Assembly (NCBI GenBank): GCA_024742485.1
Contig: JANSYK010000001.1
Coordinates: 1,736,001 to 1,800,000, forward strand
Direction of reading: 5' to 3'
DNA from: Alphaproteobacteria bacterium
GTDB taxonomy: Bacteria > Pseudomonadota > Alphaproteobacteria > Rhizobiales > Rhizobiaceae
Length of the DNA stretch: 64,000 bases
Part shown: in pieces, positions 26,472-36,157 of the stretch
Numbering within the stretch: position 1 is the first letter of the stretch
Layout of the letters: every line of letters begins with the position of its first letter
Program-made: the position numbers and the translations under genes
The notes under the pieces: model-generated
Told to the model about the DNA's origin: nothing
The model's input: the letters and a program-made list of their open reading frames with translations, nothing else
Database searches by the model: none

Positions 26472-27242
26472 TCAGGCATAGAGTTCCGACCGGATCCCGC
26501 CATCGATCAGAAAATCCGAGCCGGTAATGAACCCGGCTCCCGACGAGGCAAGGAAAACCACAGTCGCTGCGACCTCTTCCGGCTTGCCAAGCCGGTTGAG
26601 CGGATGGTGCGCGGCCCATTCGCGCTCCAGGTCCTCCGGCCGGCGATCCTTGAACGTGCGCGCCGCGATCTGCACCAGAGGTGTGTCGATGGTACCGGGT
26701 GAAATGGAGACGCATCGTATTCCATCGGCTGCGTGGTCGATCGCCACGGTGCGGGTCAGCCCCATGATGGCCGCCTTGCTTGCAGCATAGGCCGCCGTTG
26801 TCTTCTGACTGGCATGTCCAAGGATCGACGCGGTATTGATGATGACACCACCGCCGGACCTCTTCATCTCCTGAACCGCGCGCTTGCAGGCTATGAATTG
26901 CGCCGTGAGATTGACCTGAAGGGTCAGATCCCAGTCCTCGAGGCTGAGCTGGTCCACGGTGCCGTAGCGGGCGATCCCGACATTGTTGAAGACGACATCG
27001 ATCCCACCGAACTGCTGGATGGCGATATCGAAGGCCGCGTTGATCTGATCGGCAGCACCGACATCGCATGGCGCGAAAGCCGCATGGTCCGACCCGAGCT
27101 CGGCAGCCAGGGCCCGCCCCTCCTCCTCAAGCACATCGGCAATCGTCACGCAGGCACCCTCCTTGACGAATGCGCGTGCGGTCGCCGCGCCGATTCCCCG
27201 GGCTCCGCCAAAAACAAGAACGGAATTGGTCCGCTTGGACAT
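26472..27242 (-). CDS. Short-chain dehydrogenase/reductase (sugar pathway, first SDR)
   Basis: A 256-residue classical SDR with FGGARGIGAA at about residue 12, FNNVGIARYG, Ser in NTASILGHASQ, Tyr/Lys in YAASKAAIMG and SGAGFITGSDFLIDGG at the end. TIADV after beta-2 suggests NAD. GAGG lies 5 bases before the ATG at 27242. It is first in the minus-strand operon, directly behind the shared operator region, and is the likely sugar dehydrogenase that makes the lactone for the SMP-30 enzyme. Confidence 0.83.
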   Translation of the reverse strand: MSKRTNSVLVFGGARGIGAATARAFVKEGACVTIADVLEEEGRALAAELGSDHAAFAPCDVGAADQINAAFDIAIQQFGGIDVVFNNVGIARYGTVDQLSLEDWDLTLQVNLTAQFIACKRAVQEMKRSGGGVIINTASILGHASQKTTAAYAASKAAIMGLTRTVAIDHAADGIRCVSISPGTIDTPLVQIAARTFKDRRPEDLEREWAAHHPLNRLGKPEEVAATVVFLASSGAGFITGSDFLIDGGIRSELYA

Positions 27243-27261
27243 GATCACCTCGCTTCAAAAG

Positions 27262-27388
27262 CTATATGATAGATATAAACATCAATATCGGAAATATTCA
27301 ATATCATTTCCGTTTTTGTCCAATACCGATGAAATTATTAGCAATATCGCGGCTATTTTCCAGAATTGACACTACCTATCATATAGGT
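27262..27388. promoter_or_regulatory. Divergent control region with two identical inverted operator sites
   Basis: CTATATGATAG at 27262-27272 and its exact reverse complement CTATCATATAG at 27376-27386 sit near the two divergent start codons, about 114 bp centre to centre. The second lies within a perfect inverted repeat ACCTAT-CAT-ATAGGT (27374-27388). The gap is A+T-rich. The likely binder is the GntR/FadR regulator encoded at 30235, and the two sites could be joined by looping. Confidence 0.6.
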
Positions 27389-27432
27389 TAATGAATTTCC
27401 CGAGATCATAGGAAATCTAGCTGGAGGAAATC

Positions 27433-28413
27433 ATGCAATTGACGAAAAACCTTTGTGGAATCTTGGCGGCATCCGCCATCGCCGTGGGTGGCACCCTGTC
27501 TTCTGGGGCCGCACAGGCGGACGATCTGACGATTGTGTTCACCCATCACTCATCCGTCAGCAATACATTCTGGCGGGGGGTCAAACGCGGCTTTGACGAA
27601 GCTTGCGCGTTGGTCAATGCCGACTGCCAGATGGTTTTCACCAACACCGAGGGTTCGATTGCCGAACAGGTCGGCAATATTCAGGCTGCCATTGCCCGGC
27701 AACCCGACGCCATCGTGACGGCGATTGCCAATGATGAAGCGCTTTGCCCTGTCCTGAAGCAGGCGGGAGAAGCCGGCATCGTGGTACTTGCTTCCAATGT
27801 CGATGCCAAATCCGGAGAAGAATGCGGGCGTCTGGCCTATATGGGACAGAACTTTGTCGACGCCGGCGAAGTCCTGGGCCGCAACACGGCGGCGCTTTTC
27901 CCTGCCGAGGGACCGCTCAACATTCTGATCGGCGTTTCGGCTCCCGGACAGACATGGTCCGAACAACGTGCCGAAGGTGTTGAAAAGGCGCTGGCCGCCT
28001 ATCAGAAAGCCAATCCTGATCGCAAGATGACGATCAACCGGATCGACTCCGGAACGGACCTGGCCGTGACCGAACAGCGTGTGATGGCCTATCTTGATGC
28101 CAATCCGGATCTTTCCGCCTATTTCGACATGGGCTTCTGGGAAGCATCCGTCGCCCGAGCGCTTGAAAATCGTGGTATTCCGGCCGGCAAGATTCTCTTG
28201 TCCGGCTTCGATGTCATCCCCGATGTCGTGGAATTCATGGAAAAGGGTTACATCCAGACGGTTGTCAATCAGGGTCCCTATCTTCAGGGCTATCTGCCGG
28301 TCATGCAGGTCTATCTGATGAAGAACCACCAACAGCCAGCGTGGAGCGTCGATACCGGGCGCGGTGTTTTCACGATTGACCAGGCCCAGGCGGCCCTTGA
28401 AACTTACAAGTAA
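27433..28413 (+). CDS. Sugar ABC transporter periplasmic binding protein (Peripla_BP_4)
   Basis: A 326-residue precursor with a Sec signal (MQLTKNLCGILAASAIAVGG, cut after AAQA) and a ribose-binding-type fold: DLTIVFTHHSSVSNTFWRGV, IQAAIARQPDAIVTAIAND, NILIGVSAPGQTWSEQRAEG. CTGGAGGAAATC precedes the ATG. It is first in an importer operon with a single permease and a single-domain ATPase, the FrcBCA arrangement. Neighbouring sugar-acid enzymes suggest a hexose or hexose-like ligand. Confidence 0.87.
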   Translation: MQLTKNLCGILAASAIAVGGTLSSGAAQADDLTIVFTHHSSVSNTFWRGVKRGFDEACALVNADCQMVFTNTEGSIAEQVGNIQAAIARQPDAIVTAIANDEALCPVLKQAGEAGIVVLASNVDAKSGEECGRLAYMGQNFVDAGEVLGRNTAALFPAEGPLNILIGVSAPGQTWSEQRAEGVEKALAAYQKANPDRKMTINRIDSGTDLAVTEQRVMAYLDANPDLSAYFDMGFWEASVARALENRGIPAGKILLSGFDVIPDVVEFMEKGYIQTVVNQGPYLQGYLPVMQVYLMKNHQQPAWSVDTGRGVFTIDQAQAALETYK

Positions 28414-28425
28414 ACCATAACAACA

Positions 28426-28457
28426 TTCACCCCGCAGCCCACAGGCTGCGGGGTGAA
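28426..28457 (+). other. Intercistronic hairpin after binding-protein gene
   Basis: TTCACCCCGCAGCC pairs perfectly with GGCTGCGGGGTGAA, a 14-bp stem with a CACA loop, starting 12 bases after the stop. No T run follows, so it looks like a 3' stabiliser of the binding-protein mRNA rather than a full terminator. Confidence 0.75.
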
Positions 28458-28474
28458 ACGAGCGGGAAACACGC

Positions 28475-29485
28475 ATGACAGACGCACCTTCGGTACCGGC
28501 TGCCAGCTCACGAACTGGCCGCATTGTCGCCATCGCCGCAAAACCCGAAGCACTGGGCGCAATCATTCTGTGCCTTGTCGTGGTGATTTTTCAGACACTC
28601 AGCGGCGGCATTCTTCTTAGCCCCTATAACGTGTCCAACGTCCTGACTGTCCTGCCGGAGATTGGCCTGGTGGTTATCGGCGTATCCATTTTGATGATCG
28701 CTGGAGAATTCGATCTGTCCGTCGGCTCGGTTTTCGCGCTGACGCCGATGATTGCCTTTACCCTGGCGGAGAACGGGCTGCCGATCGGTGTGACCCTGTG
28801 TATCGCCATGGCCTGTGCAGTGCTTGTCGGACTGATCAATGGAGCAATCACGCAGATCTATCGATTGCCGTCCTTTATCACCACCCTGGGAATGCTGTTC
28901 GTCGTCCGCAGCCTCACCGTATCGGTGTCGGATGGATTTCCTCCGGCCTTTGCGCCGGATGCGCCAACCTGGCTCTTTTCCGATTTCGTCGGACCGGTCC
29001 GCATGTCGATGATCTGGTTCTTCGTGATTTTCGCTGTCGCCGCGTTTGGACTCAAGCGAACGAATTACGGGGTGTGGACCTACGCGACGGGTGGTCAGAA
29101 CGAGGTGGCAAAATCCGTGGGGATCAACACGTTTCGGGTCAAGATGACCGCCTTCATGCTGTGCAGTGCTCTGGCCGGTTTCGCCGGCCTCCTTCAGGTG
29201 TTTCGGCTGCGCTCGCCGCTGCCGTCACTCGGTGAAGGCCTGGAACTCCAGGTCATTGCCGCGGCCGTCATCGGCGGCGTCGCGCTGACCGGCGGCATTG
29301 GGTCCGTGCTCGGCGGCATCCTCGGACTGTTGTTGCTCAAGGTCATAGAGAACGGCCTGATCCTGATCGGCATCGAGGCCAACTGGTTCAAATTCGCCAC
29401 CGGGTCGATCATGATCATTGCCGTGATCATGCATGCCAGCATCGCCAAATACGCCCGAACATCCGCCACGGGAGACGCGCCATGA
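28475..29485 (+). CDS. Sugar ABC transporter permease (FrcC/RbsC family)
   Basis: A 336-residue BPD_transp_2 permease. Conserved regions are [62 protein letters not shown] and [17 protein letters not shown]. It probably forms a homodimer since only one permease gene is present. Its TGA overlaps the ATPase start (ATGA). Confidence 0.88.
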   Translation: MTDAPSVPAASSRTGRIVAIAAKPEALGAIILCLVVVIFQTLSGGILLSPYNVSNVLTVLPEIGLVVIGVSILMIAGEFDLSVGSVFALTPMIAFTLAENGLPIGVTLCIAMACAVLVGLINGAITQIYRLPSFITTLGMLFVVRSLTVSVSDGFPPAFAPDAPTWLFSDFVGPVRMSMIWFFVIFAVAAFGLKRTNYGVWTYATGGQNEVAKSVGINTFRVKMTAFMLCSALAGFAGLLQVFRLRSPLPSLGEGLELQVIAAAVIGGVALTGGIGSVLGGILGLLLLKVIENGLILIGIEANWFKFATGSIMIIAVIMHASIAKYARTSATGDAP

Positions 29486-30222
29486 CGGAATCACCCGATT
29501 ATGTGGTCGAGACGCGGAACCTGGTGAAATCCTACGGTGCGGTTCATGCGGTCAAGGGCGTAAACTTCAAACTCGGCAAGGACGAAGTCGTCGGTTTGCT
29601 GGGGGACAATGGCGCTGGCAAGACGACACTCATCCGTATGATCTCCGGTGCGGAGAGACCGACCGGCGGCGACATCCTGCTCCGCGGCGAGCCGGTTTCC
29701 ATGAAATCGCCGCGGGACGCCATGCATGCCGGTATCGAAACCATCCACCAATATAATTCGACCGTCGGTACCATGTCGGTTGCCGAGAACATCTTTCTCG
29801 GACGGGAAATGCTGACCGGGCAGATCGGCAATTTCGGCTTTCTCAAAAAGGCTGAAATGAGAACACTCGCCGAACAGTCGCTCGGCAATGTCGGCTTTCA
29901 TTTGCGTTCACCGGACACACGCGTCGGGGAGCTCTCCGGCGGACAGCGCCAGGGCGTGGCCATCGCACGCGCCCTGCAGTTCCAGTCGAAGATCATGATC
30001 CTTGACGAGCCCACAAACCACATCTCGGTCAAGGAAACGAACAATGTCCTCGACTTCACCAAAAATCTCCCGGGACGCGGCTATTCCGGTATTTTCATAA
30101 GCCATAATCTGGGGCATGTTTTCGAGTGTTGCTCACGTATTGTCGTCATGTCACGCGGACGCATCGTGGCCGATGAAAGTGCCGAGGCACTGACGATATC
30201 GGATATCGAAGCGCTGCTTTAG
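29482..30222 (+). CDS. Sugar ABC transporter ATP-binding protein, single domain (FrcA-like)
   Basis: A 246-residue ATPase with Walker [13 protein letters not shown] near residue 40, signature [15 protein letters not shown], Walker [13 protein letters not shown] and the switch His in [10 protein letters not shown]. It is about half the length of the two-domain ATPase at 9786 and belongs to the FrcA type that works as a homodimer. It is coupled to the permease by a 4-base overlap and lies 12 bases before the GntR start. Confidence 0.88.
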   Translation: MTESPDYVVETRNLVKSYGAVHAVKGVNFKLGKDEVVGLLGDNGAGKTTLIRMISGAERPTGGDILLRGEPVSMKSPRDAMHAGIETIHQYNSTVGTMSVAENIFLGREMLTGQIGNFGFLKKAEMRTLAEQSLGNVGFHLRSPDTRVGELSGGQRQGVAIARALQFQSKIMILDEPTNHISVKETNNVLDFTKNLPGRGYSGIFISHNLGHVFECCSRIVVMSRGRIVADESAEALTISDIEALL

Positions 30223-30234
30223 GAGTTGAAAACG

Positions 30235-30966
30235 GTGGAGGATGAAGCGGCGTCGATCGTGACTGGCAAGCAGCAAGGCCACAAAACGGCAACCGACAGT
30301 GTGCTTGAGGCCATGCTGGCACTGATCCAGGATGGCGGTCTTGAGCCCGGTGACAAATTGCCAAGCGAAGGGCAGATGGCCCTGGATTTCGGCGCCAGCC
30401 GCGGTACGGTCCGTGAAACCGTTCGCGCATTGTCGCAGCTCGGTGTGCTCAATGTCGGCAATGGCCGGCGGGCGGAAGTGGCTGCCTTCACTGGCGAAAA
30501 ACTCTCAGTCCTCATCGATCATGCTGTCCGCACGTCTCAGGTCACGGTCGTGCAGACATGGGATTTTCGCCAGACCCTGGAGATACGGGTGGCACGTCTT
30601 GCCGCCCTGCGCCGGGAGGACGGTGATATTGCCGATATGCGGGTTGAAACCGAACGGATGAAATCCGCAATTGGCAACACCGAAGAATTGACTGATGCGG
30701 ACATCAACCTGCATCTGATCTGGGCGCGCGCGGCCAAGAATCCGCTCTATCTGGTCAACATGGAATCGCTGAAAACCGTCATGCGGCGAACCGGTCCGAT
30801 CGGCTGGGCGGCGCTCGGCGGCCAGGATATGATCCTGGACCACGTCCAGATCCACGAAGATCTGACCGATGCGATCGCCGATCGCCGGAGCGAGGAAGCC
30901 GTCCAACTGATGACTCGTCACTTCGAGGTTGCCCGCGCGGCGCTGTATGATTCAGGCTTGGCGTGA
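30235..30966 (+). CDS. GntR/FadR-family transcriptional regulator
   Basis: A 243-residue protein with an N-terminal GntR winged helix (residues about 15-80: EPGDKLPSEGQMALDFGASRG, TVRETVRALSQLGVLNV) and a C-terminal all-helical FCD ligand domain containing DINLHLIWARAAKNP and HVQIHEDLTDAI. The GTG at 30235 is 9 bases after AGGAG; a TTG at 30226 abuts that site and is less likely. As last gene of the importer operon it probably responds to a sugar acid and binds the two CTATATGATAG sites in the divergent promoter. Confidence 0.83.
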   Translation: MEDEAASIVTGKQQGHKTATDSVLEAMLALIQDGGLEPGDKLPSEGQMALDFGASRGTVRETVRALSQLGVLNVGNGRRAEVAAFTGEKLSVLIDHAVRTSQVTVVQTWDFRQTLEIRVARLAALRREDGDIADMRVETERMKSAIGNTEELTDADINLHLIWARAAKNPLYLVNMESLKTVMRRTGPIGWAALGGQDMILDHVQIHEDLTDAIADRRSEEAVQLMTRHFEVARAALYDSGLA

Positions 30967-30986
30967 GGTGACCCGGGTCGGGGAGA

Positions 30987-31838
30987 TCACCTTTCCCTCA
31001 AGGGTCCATCGCCCCAGTCCGGACCGGTGACGGTCAGTCCCATGACCTGTTCCAGCATCGCCGTGTAATAGGCCGGTCGCGCCACATAGGGAAAGTGGCC
31101 GCCATGCGAAAACCGGTACGCCACGGATGGAGTCAGCCGCTCGCGCACAGCCTGACGCATCTCGGGTGGGATCAGAGGATCATCGACCGCATCGACTGAA
31201 ATGACCCTGTCGGGCGCGAGTGCCAGAGGCGGAAGTTCAGGCCCGTGTTTCAGCGCGGCAAGGCGCGCCCGCAATTCGGGTTCGAGAATGCGCCCGCCTG
31301 ATTCCTGCAGCAGCAGTTCCACCAGTTCGCGCTGATCGGGATGCGCCGTCGCCCAGGCGCCAAGCCCTTCTGCGAAACCGGCGCGGAGATCGGTGATGGG
31401 AGCGGCGGCAAGATCAAGCGCATAGGGCATGCGTTCAGAAAGTCCGGAAACCGAGTGCAACGTGTTGGCGGCGATGAGGTACGACATTCGGTCTGGACAG
31501 TTTCCTGCCATGAATTGCGCCACGTAGCCACCCAGGGAAGAGCCGAGAACACTGGCCGCCTTGATCTCCAGCCGATCGAGCAGGGTGACCATGTCCTGCG
31601 CCCACTCGGCAACGCCACCGACACTGGGATAACTCACGGTGACGATCCGCAGCCGGTCCGAGAGAGATTCGATCTGGTGCCAGAAAATGTCGCCGCGTCC
31701 GAGTGTCCCCGGAATCAACAGCAATTCAGGTCCGTGCCCGACATCGCGCACGCCCCAGTCTCTCCCGTTCAGATCCATCCGTGTCTCGGGATGGGCGGTT
31801 GTAAATCGGTCACGGTCGGTGATCAGTGAATTGGTCAT
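30987..31838 (-). CDS. Alpha/beta-fold hydrolase
   Basis: A 283-residue hydrolase with the oxyanion region LLLIPGTLGRGDIFWHQ, nucleophile Ser in VLGSSLGGYVAQ, a candidate acid Asp in VDAVDDPLIPP and catalytic His in SHGGHFPYV. The GSSLGG elbow and overall pattern resemble maspardin-like and esterase members. It overlaps the M81 gene by 4 bases and is last in the TRAP/DauA-like operon. It may cleave an ester or amide of the imported compound. Confidence 0.8.
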   Translation of the reverse strand: MTNSLITDRDRFTTAHPETRMDLNGRDWGVRDVGHGPELLLIPGTLGRGDIFWHQIESLSDRLRIVTVSYPSVGGVAEWAQDMVTLLDRLEIKAASVLGSSLGGYVAQFMAGNCPDRMSYLIAANTLHSVSGLSERMPYALDLAAAPITDLRAGFAEGLGAWATAHPDQRELVELLLQESGGRILEPELRARLAALKHGPELPPLALAPDRVISVDAVDDPLIPPEMRQAVRERLTPSVAYRFSHGGHFPYVARPAYYTAMLEQVMGLTVTGPDWGDGPLRER

Positions 31839-33286
31839 GCGAATGGGTCCTCCACGGCGGGCCAGTAATCGCGGCGCCGCCGCTGATATGGAATGTTGGC
31901 AAAATCCGGCACGAGGGCACCCGGTGTTGCGACAGGTATCACCCGCGCGGCGATGGGATTGAAGCCGGCCTGATAGTGATTTGACGACTTCACGCAGACA
32001 ATTCGGCGCTCCGACAGGTCGATCCCCAGTTTTTCAAACGCTTCCGGATGGAAGGTCTGGGAACGGTTGTCATTCAACACGATGTCGACACCATCGGTCT
32101 CGATCCAGACGGTCTCTCCCAGGGGAGCTGGCAATCTGCCAAATCGCTGCGTGAGATCCGACGCACATTTTCGCACAGTCACCGTCAAGTCCAGCGGGTC
32201 GCCCGACATCGGACCGCACTTTCCCCCCAGACGCAACGGCAATGTCGCCCCCTCGCCCGCCTCCCGGCAGATTCGCACGGCCACCGGGTCCCAGAAAATG
32301 CCTGTGGCAACCGAGGTCAGGCCGCGATCGAGGATTGCCCGTAAAAGAAAAGTGGCATCGGACGGCGCCCCGCCTCCGGCATTATCGGACATATCGGCCA
32401 AAATTACCGGCCCGGACGGCTCGGCCTCGGCCATCTCAAGCGCGCGTGCGATATCGGGAATGTCCCGGTGCAATTCGTGGCGCAACTCGTAGAGGCCCTG
32501 CCCCAACTCGCGCGCGACCGTCTCCGCTTGGCCGCTGTCTCCATCGCAAATCGCGAGGGCCCTGGTTCCGGTGCGCGGATGATCGCCCCAGGGAAAACCA
32601 TGGCCGATGGACAGCGACAATATCCCGTGTTCTCCTTCCCGCTGCGACATGGCATCGACAAAATCACGCATGGGACCTGAAGGTGTCGGCATGGCAATGA
32701 TCATTCGGCAATCGTAATCGCGCATGACCGGGTTGATGTGTCCCCCGGCCGTCTCCGCAGCCAGCCGGAACAGGTCTGCCGCACGTTCAGGCACATCCAC
32801 ATGCGGATATTCCTTGAAGGCCACCAGGAGCGTGGCAGCGTCCAGCATCTGCTGCGTCAGGTGGCAATGGGGATCGAGCAGCCCGCCGATCACTGCATCG
32901 GGTGCAATCGCGCGGCAATGGGCGATCAGGTCGCCCTCGCAATCCTCATACCCGTCGGCCATCATCGCACCGTGCAGAGCAAAAAGAATGATGTCGACCG
33001 CCCCGGCGGCACGAAGATCGGAAAGAATTTCGTCGCGGAACGCCTCGTAAACCGCGCGAACAGTTGGTCCGGCCGGTTGGGCGTGGGCAGACAGGGACTC
33101 GGTGACCGACCATCCGCGCTCTTCAGCCGACTTTCGCCAGATGTGAAGCGGCGCGGTCGCATATTGCAGCTCATGGCGTGTCGCATCGCCGTGATAGACC
33201 GGACCTTCGGCAAAACCGAGATTGCCGGTCGGCAGGGGTGAGAAGGAATTGGTTTCGGTGCTCAGACCGGCGATGAAGACGTTCAC
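31835..33286 (-). CDS. M81 family metallopeptidase (MlrC-like)
   Basis: A 483-residue protein of the MlrC family, named for microcystin degradation. It begins MNVFIAGLSTETNSFSPLPTG, the family's ordinary start, and contains LFALHGAMMADGYEDCEGD and GLLDPHCHLTQQM with a likely zinc-binding DPHCH, then ILADMSDNAGGGAPSDATF. It is probably a zinc amidase or peptidase in the cytosol. It abuts dctQ and is within the TRAP operon, so it likely acts on the imported substrate. Confidence 0.85.
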   Translation of the reverse strand: MNVFIAGLSTETNSFSPLPTGNLGFAEGPVYHGDATRHELQYATAPLHIWRKSAEERGWSVTESLSAHAQPAGPTVRAVYEAFRDEILSDLRAAGAVDIILFALHGAMMADGYEDCEGDLIAHCRAIAPDAVIGGLLDPHCHLTQQMLDAATLLVAFKEYPHVDVPERAADLFRLAAETAGGHINPVMRDYDCRMIIAMPTPSGPMRDFVDAMSQREGEHGILSLSIGHGFPWGDHPRTGTRALAICDGDSGQAETVARELGQGLYELRHELHRDIPDIARALEMAEAEPSGPVILADMSDNAGGGAPSDATFLLRAILDRGLTSVATGIFWDPVAVRICREAGEGATLPLRLGGKCGPMSGDPLDLTVTVRKCASDLTQRFGRLPAPLGETVWIETDGVDIVLNDNRSQTFHPEAFEKLGIDLSERRIVCVKSSNHYQAGFNPIAARVIPVATPGALVPDFANIPYQRRRRDYWPAVEDPFA

Positions 33287-33832
33287 TTATCCCTCCGAAA
33301 TTGTCGGCTGATCGACCGATTGGCGGCCGGTCAAGCGGTTCAGCAGATCCGCCAGCATATGGATGACGATCAGCGTGAAAGCGAGCGGTACCGCAGCGGT
33401 AAACCAGATCATCGGTATCGAGATCATCTCCGCCTGGCGCTCGAGACTGCGCCCCAGAAACCCGCGCGCCATGTTCATGTTTGCGCCGTAGAGCGAATAC
33501 CAGATGACCGGTGTGGCAAAGAGGACTACTCCGCCGGCACGGATCACCGCCAGCAGGTTTCCGACCACACCGGTTGTATCGCGCATTCCCGGAAACAGGG
33601 TCGGGTCGGCCTTGGCACGAAAGGCGCATGAGGCGCCCAGCATTCCGGCCCAGACCATGGCGCGGCGCGCCAGTTCCTCGGTCCAGACCGGTGGAGCATC
33701 AAGCAGATAGCGGGCGACAACCTGCCAGGAGGCCGACATTGCCATGACAAGCACCGCTGCAACCGCGCCCCACAGGGCGATGCGGTTCAGGACAGCGGAA
33801 ACACGGTCAAGATGCCGGGATAGCGCCCGCAT
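33287..33832 (-). CDS. TRAP transporter small permease (DctQ family)
   Basis: A 181-residue membrane protein with about four helices, including LWGAVAAVLVMAMSASWQVVARY and FTAAVPLAFTLIVIHMLADLL. The PPVWTEELARRAMVWAGMLGA segment is the family motif. It pairs with DctM (34868-36157). It follows dctP by 4 bases and ends one base before the M81 gene. Confidence 0.85.
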   Translation of the reverse strand: MRALSRHLDRVSAVLNRIALWGAVAAVLVMAMSASWQVVARYLLDAPPVWTEELARRAMVWAGMLGASCAFRAKADPTLFPGMRDTTGVVGNLLAVIRAGGVVLFATPVIWYSLYGANMNMARGFLGRSLERQAEMISIPMIWFTAAVPLAFTLIVIHMLADLLNRLTGRQSVDQPTISEG

Positions 33833-33836
33833 ATCG

Positions 33837-34814
33837 TCAGTTTCCTTTTGCGGCTTCCCACTGTTGGATCTGCTCGGGCGTCATAAGATCGCTTTCGTAG
33901 GCTGGCGCTGACGCCGCGCGGAATGCATCACGGGCCTCCTGATCCAGCCGTTCGATCGCCACTCCCGCCTCTTCGAGCTTGCCAAGGACTGCATCCTGGG
34001 TTTCCAGCCAGGCACGATTGGCCTTGGTTGCGGCGTCAGCCGCGGCGTCGACGGTCGCCCGATCCTTGTCGTTCAAACCCTGATACCAGTCCTCGGACAC
34101 AATTGTGATGCGCAGGGCCGGCGCGATCGCCGCGTCCGTGTAGTGCTTGATGAAATCCGTGTGTCCGAACAACAGTGGCACAAATGCCGGATTGAGATAG
34201 CCATCCGCCACGCCTGTCTGCAACGCGTTTGGCACTTCAGCCCAACTGACGATGGTCCCCGAAGCGCCCCAGGCCTTGTAGAGTTCGATCTGGCTTTCAT
34301 CCAGTGCACGCATGCGCAAACCGGCCATGTCGGCGACCGATTTGACGGGTTTCTTGGTGTTGAAGATACCGGTTGCCTGGCCGACATTGTTGACCGCCAG
34401 GACCCGCACGCCGGATTTGGTCGTCGCCTCATTGATCTTTTCCAGCATACCGCCCTCAAAGAGCGCCCGGTCCACCTCCGCCTGGTCAGCGAAGAAGTAG
34501 GGCAGGCGCAAACCGTAGATCAGGCTGTCCAGCGAACCGACAATGTTGAGGGGCGACATGGATACTTCAAGCAGTCCCTGACTGACCTGATCGAACAATT
34601 CATCGTCGCCACCCAGCGCGCCGCGCTGATATTCCTCCGCCTCCATGCCGTTTTCGTTGAGATATTTGCTGAACGTGTTGGCCCAGACATAGCTGCCGGA
34701 AGCTTCCAGATTGGGCGGGCTGTCAAGCGCGATCTTGACCTCCGCCGATGCGGGGCCGGCCAATACAAGGGCTGCGGCGATAATGGCGCCGTTCAGAAAT
34801 TGAGCAGGCTTCAT
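33837..34814 (-). CDS. TRAP transporter substrate-binding protein (DctP family)
   Basis: A 325-residue precursor with signal peptide MKPAQFLNGAIIAAALVLAG (cut after ASA). Family regions are LFDQVSQGLLEVSMSPLNIVG, LRMRALDESQIELYKAWGASG and WAEVPNALQTGVADGYLNPA, with the ligand-carboxylate Arg expected in GLRMRAL. It binds an organic acid, typically a carboxylate, in the periplasm. A D-amino acid or derivative is suggested by the DauA-like neighbour. Confidence 0.87.
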   Translation of the reverse strand: MKPAQFLNGAIIAAALVLAGPASAEVKIALDSPPNLEASGSYVWANTFSKYLNENGMEAEEYQRGALGGDDELFDQVSQGLLEVSMSPLNIVGSLDSLIYGLRLPYFFADQAEVDRALFEGGMLEKINEATTKSGVRVLAVNNVGQATGIFNTKKPVKSVADMAGLRMRALDESQIELYKAWGASGTIVSWAEVPNALQTGVADGYLNPAFVPLLFGHTDFIKHYTDAAIAPALRITIVSEDWYQGLNDKDRATVDAAADAATKANRAWLETQDAVLGKLEEAGVAIERLDQEARDAFRAASAPAYESDLMTPEQIQQWEAAKGN

Positions 34815-34867
34815 GATATCTTCTCCTCTTCCTCAGTTATGGTCTTCGATAAATCGTGCGATTGGTC

Positions 34868-36157
34868 TTATCCTCCTCCGGCAAGCCCGAAGGCGCGCGG
34901 CAGGGCGAGACTGATCGCCGGAACTTCGATGAGCAGCATGAGCACGGCGATCTGCACCAGGACGAACGGCAGAACCGCACGTGCCAGGCGCCAATAGTTC
35001 ACTCCGGTGACGGCCGAAACAACCATGAGGCAGCCGCCCATCGGTGGGGAAACCAGTCCGATACAGAGATTGAAACACAGAATGATCCCCAGATGGACGT
35101 CATTGACGCCCTGCTCGAGCGCGACGGGCGCCAGCAGTGGCACGAGAAGCGCCAGGGCAACAGGGATATCCAGCACCATGCCCGCAACCAGAAAAATGAC
35201 GTTCATGATCAGCATGTAGCCGACCGGACCGAGGCCCAGCGCATTGACGCCATGCGAAATCGCTTCCGGCACACGCTCCAGCGCACCAAGATGGCCCAAG
35301 GCCGATACCGCGCAAATGATGATAAAGATGGATCCGGACAGCATTGCGGTCCGTTTCAGGCCGTCCAGCATCGACGGCCAGCTCAGGCCACCGTAAAACC
35401 AGCCAGCACCAAGCGCGGCAAAAACGGCAACCGCTGCAGCCTCGGTCGGCGTCATCCAGCCGAAAACGATGCCGCCCAGAATGATGACCGGCAGCGACAA
35501 TGCCGGCAAAGACCGGCTCAGCGTTTGCAGAATGGGCGGCATGTCCTGCTTTTCGACCTTCGGATGGTCCTGACGTGCTGCAAAAAAGGCGTTCAGCAGG
35601 ATCAGTGATGCGGCCAGCACCAGACCCGGGACAATGCCTGCCAGAAAAAGTGCCGTCACGGACGTTCCCATCAGAGCACCGTAGAAGATCAGGATAATCG
35701 ATGGCGGCACGATCGGACCGATGATCGATGAGGCAGCGGTCACCGCACTGGCATAGGTCAGTGCGTAGCCCCGCTTGCGCATTTCGGGGACCAGAGTGTT
35801 GGAAAGCGCCGCAGCATCGGCGACTGCAGAACCGGAAATGCCGGCAAAAAAGACGCTGGTGAGGATATTGACATGTCCGAGCCCGCCGCGCAGCCGGCCC
35901 ACCAGCGCCATCGACAGATTGATGAGGGCGCTTGTCACCCCGCCCCGGTTCATCAGCTCACCGGCAAGAATGAAGAGCGGCATGGCCATCAACGCAAAGA
36001 CATCGATGCGTGAAAAGATCTGCTGCGGCAAGATCGCCAGATAGCGGCTGTTGTCGGTTGCAAAGAACGCCAGTACCGCTGCTCCACCGATGACATAGGC
36101 AATCGCCAGACCCGATGCCAGAAAGACCGCCGCGGCAATGGGAACAAGCGCGATCAT
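34868..36157 (-). CDS. TRAP transporter large permease (DctM family)
   Basis: A 429-residue membrane protein with about twelve hydrophobic segments. It shows SRIDVFALMAMPLFILAGELMNRGG, the motif GISGSAVADAAALS and IGPIVPPSIILIFYGALMG, all standard for DctM. It mediates sodium-coupled uptake with DctQ and DctP. The order dctM-dctP-dctQ differs from the commoner P-Q-M. Its start overlaps the end of the DauA-like gene by 4 bases. Confidence 0.9.
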   Translation of the reverse strand: MIALVPIAAAVFLASGLAIAYVIGGAAVLAFFATDNSRYLAILPQQIFSRIDVFALMAMPLFILAGELMNRGGVTSALINLSMALVGRLRGGLGHVNILTSVFFAGISGSAVADAAALSNTLVPEMRKRGYALTYASAVTAASSIIGPIVPPSIILIFYGALMGTSVTALFLAGIVPGLVLAASLILLNAFFAARQDHPKVEKQDMPPILQTLSRSLPALSLPVIILGGIVFGWMTPTEAAAVAVFAALGAGWFYGGLSWPSMLDGLKRTAMLSGSIFIIICAVSALGHLGALERVPEAISHGVNALGLGPVGYMLIMNVIFLVAGMVLDIPVALALLVPLLAPVALEQGVNDVHLGIILCFNLCIGLVSPPMGGCLMVVSAVTGVNYWRLARAVLPFVLVQIAVLMLLIEVPAISLALPRAFGLAGGG

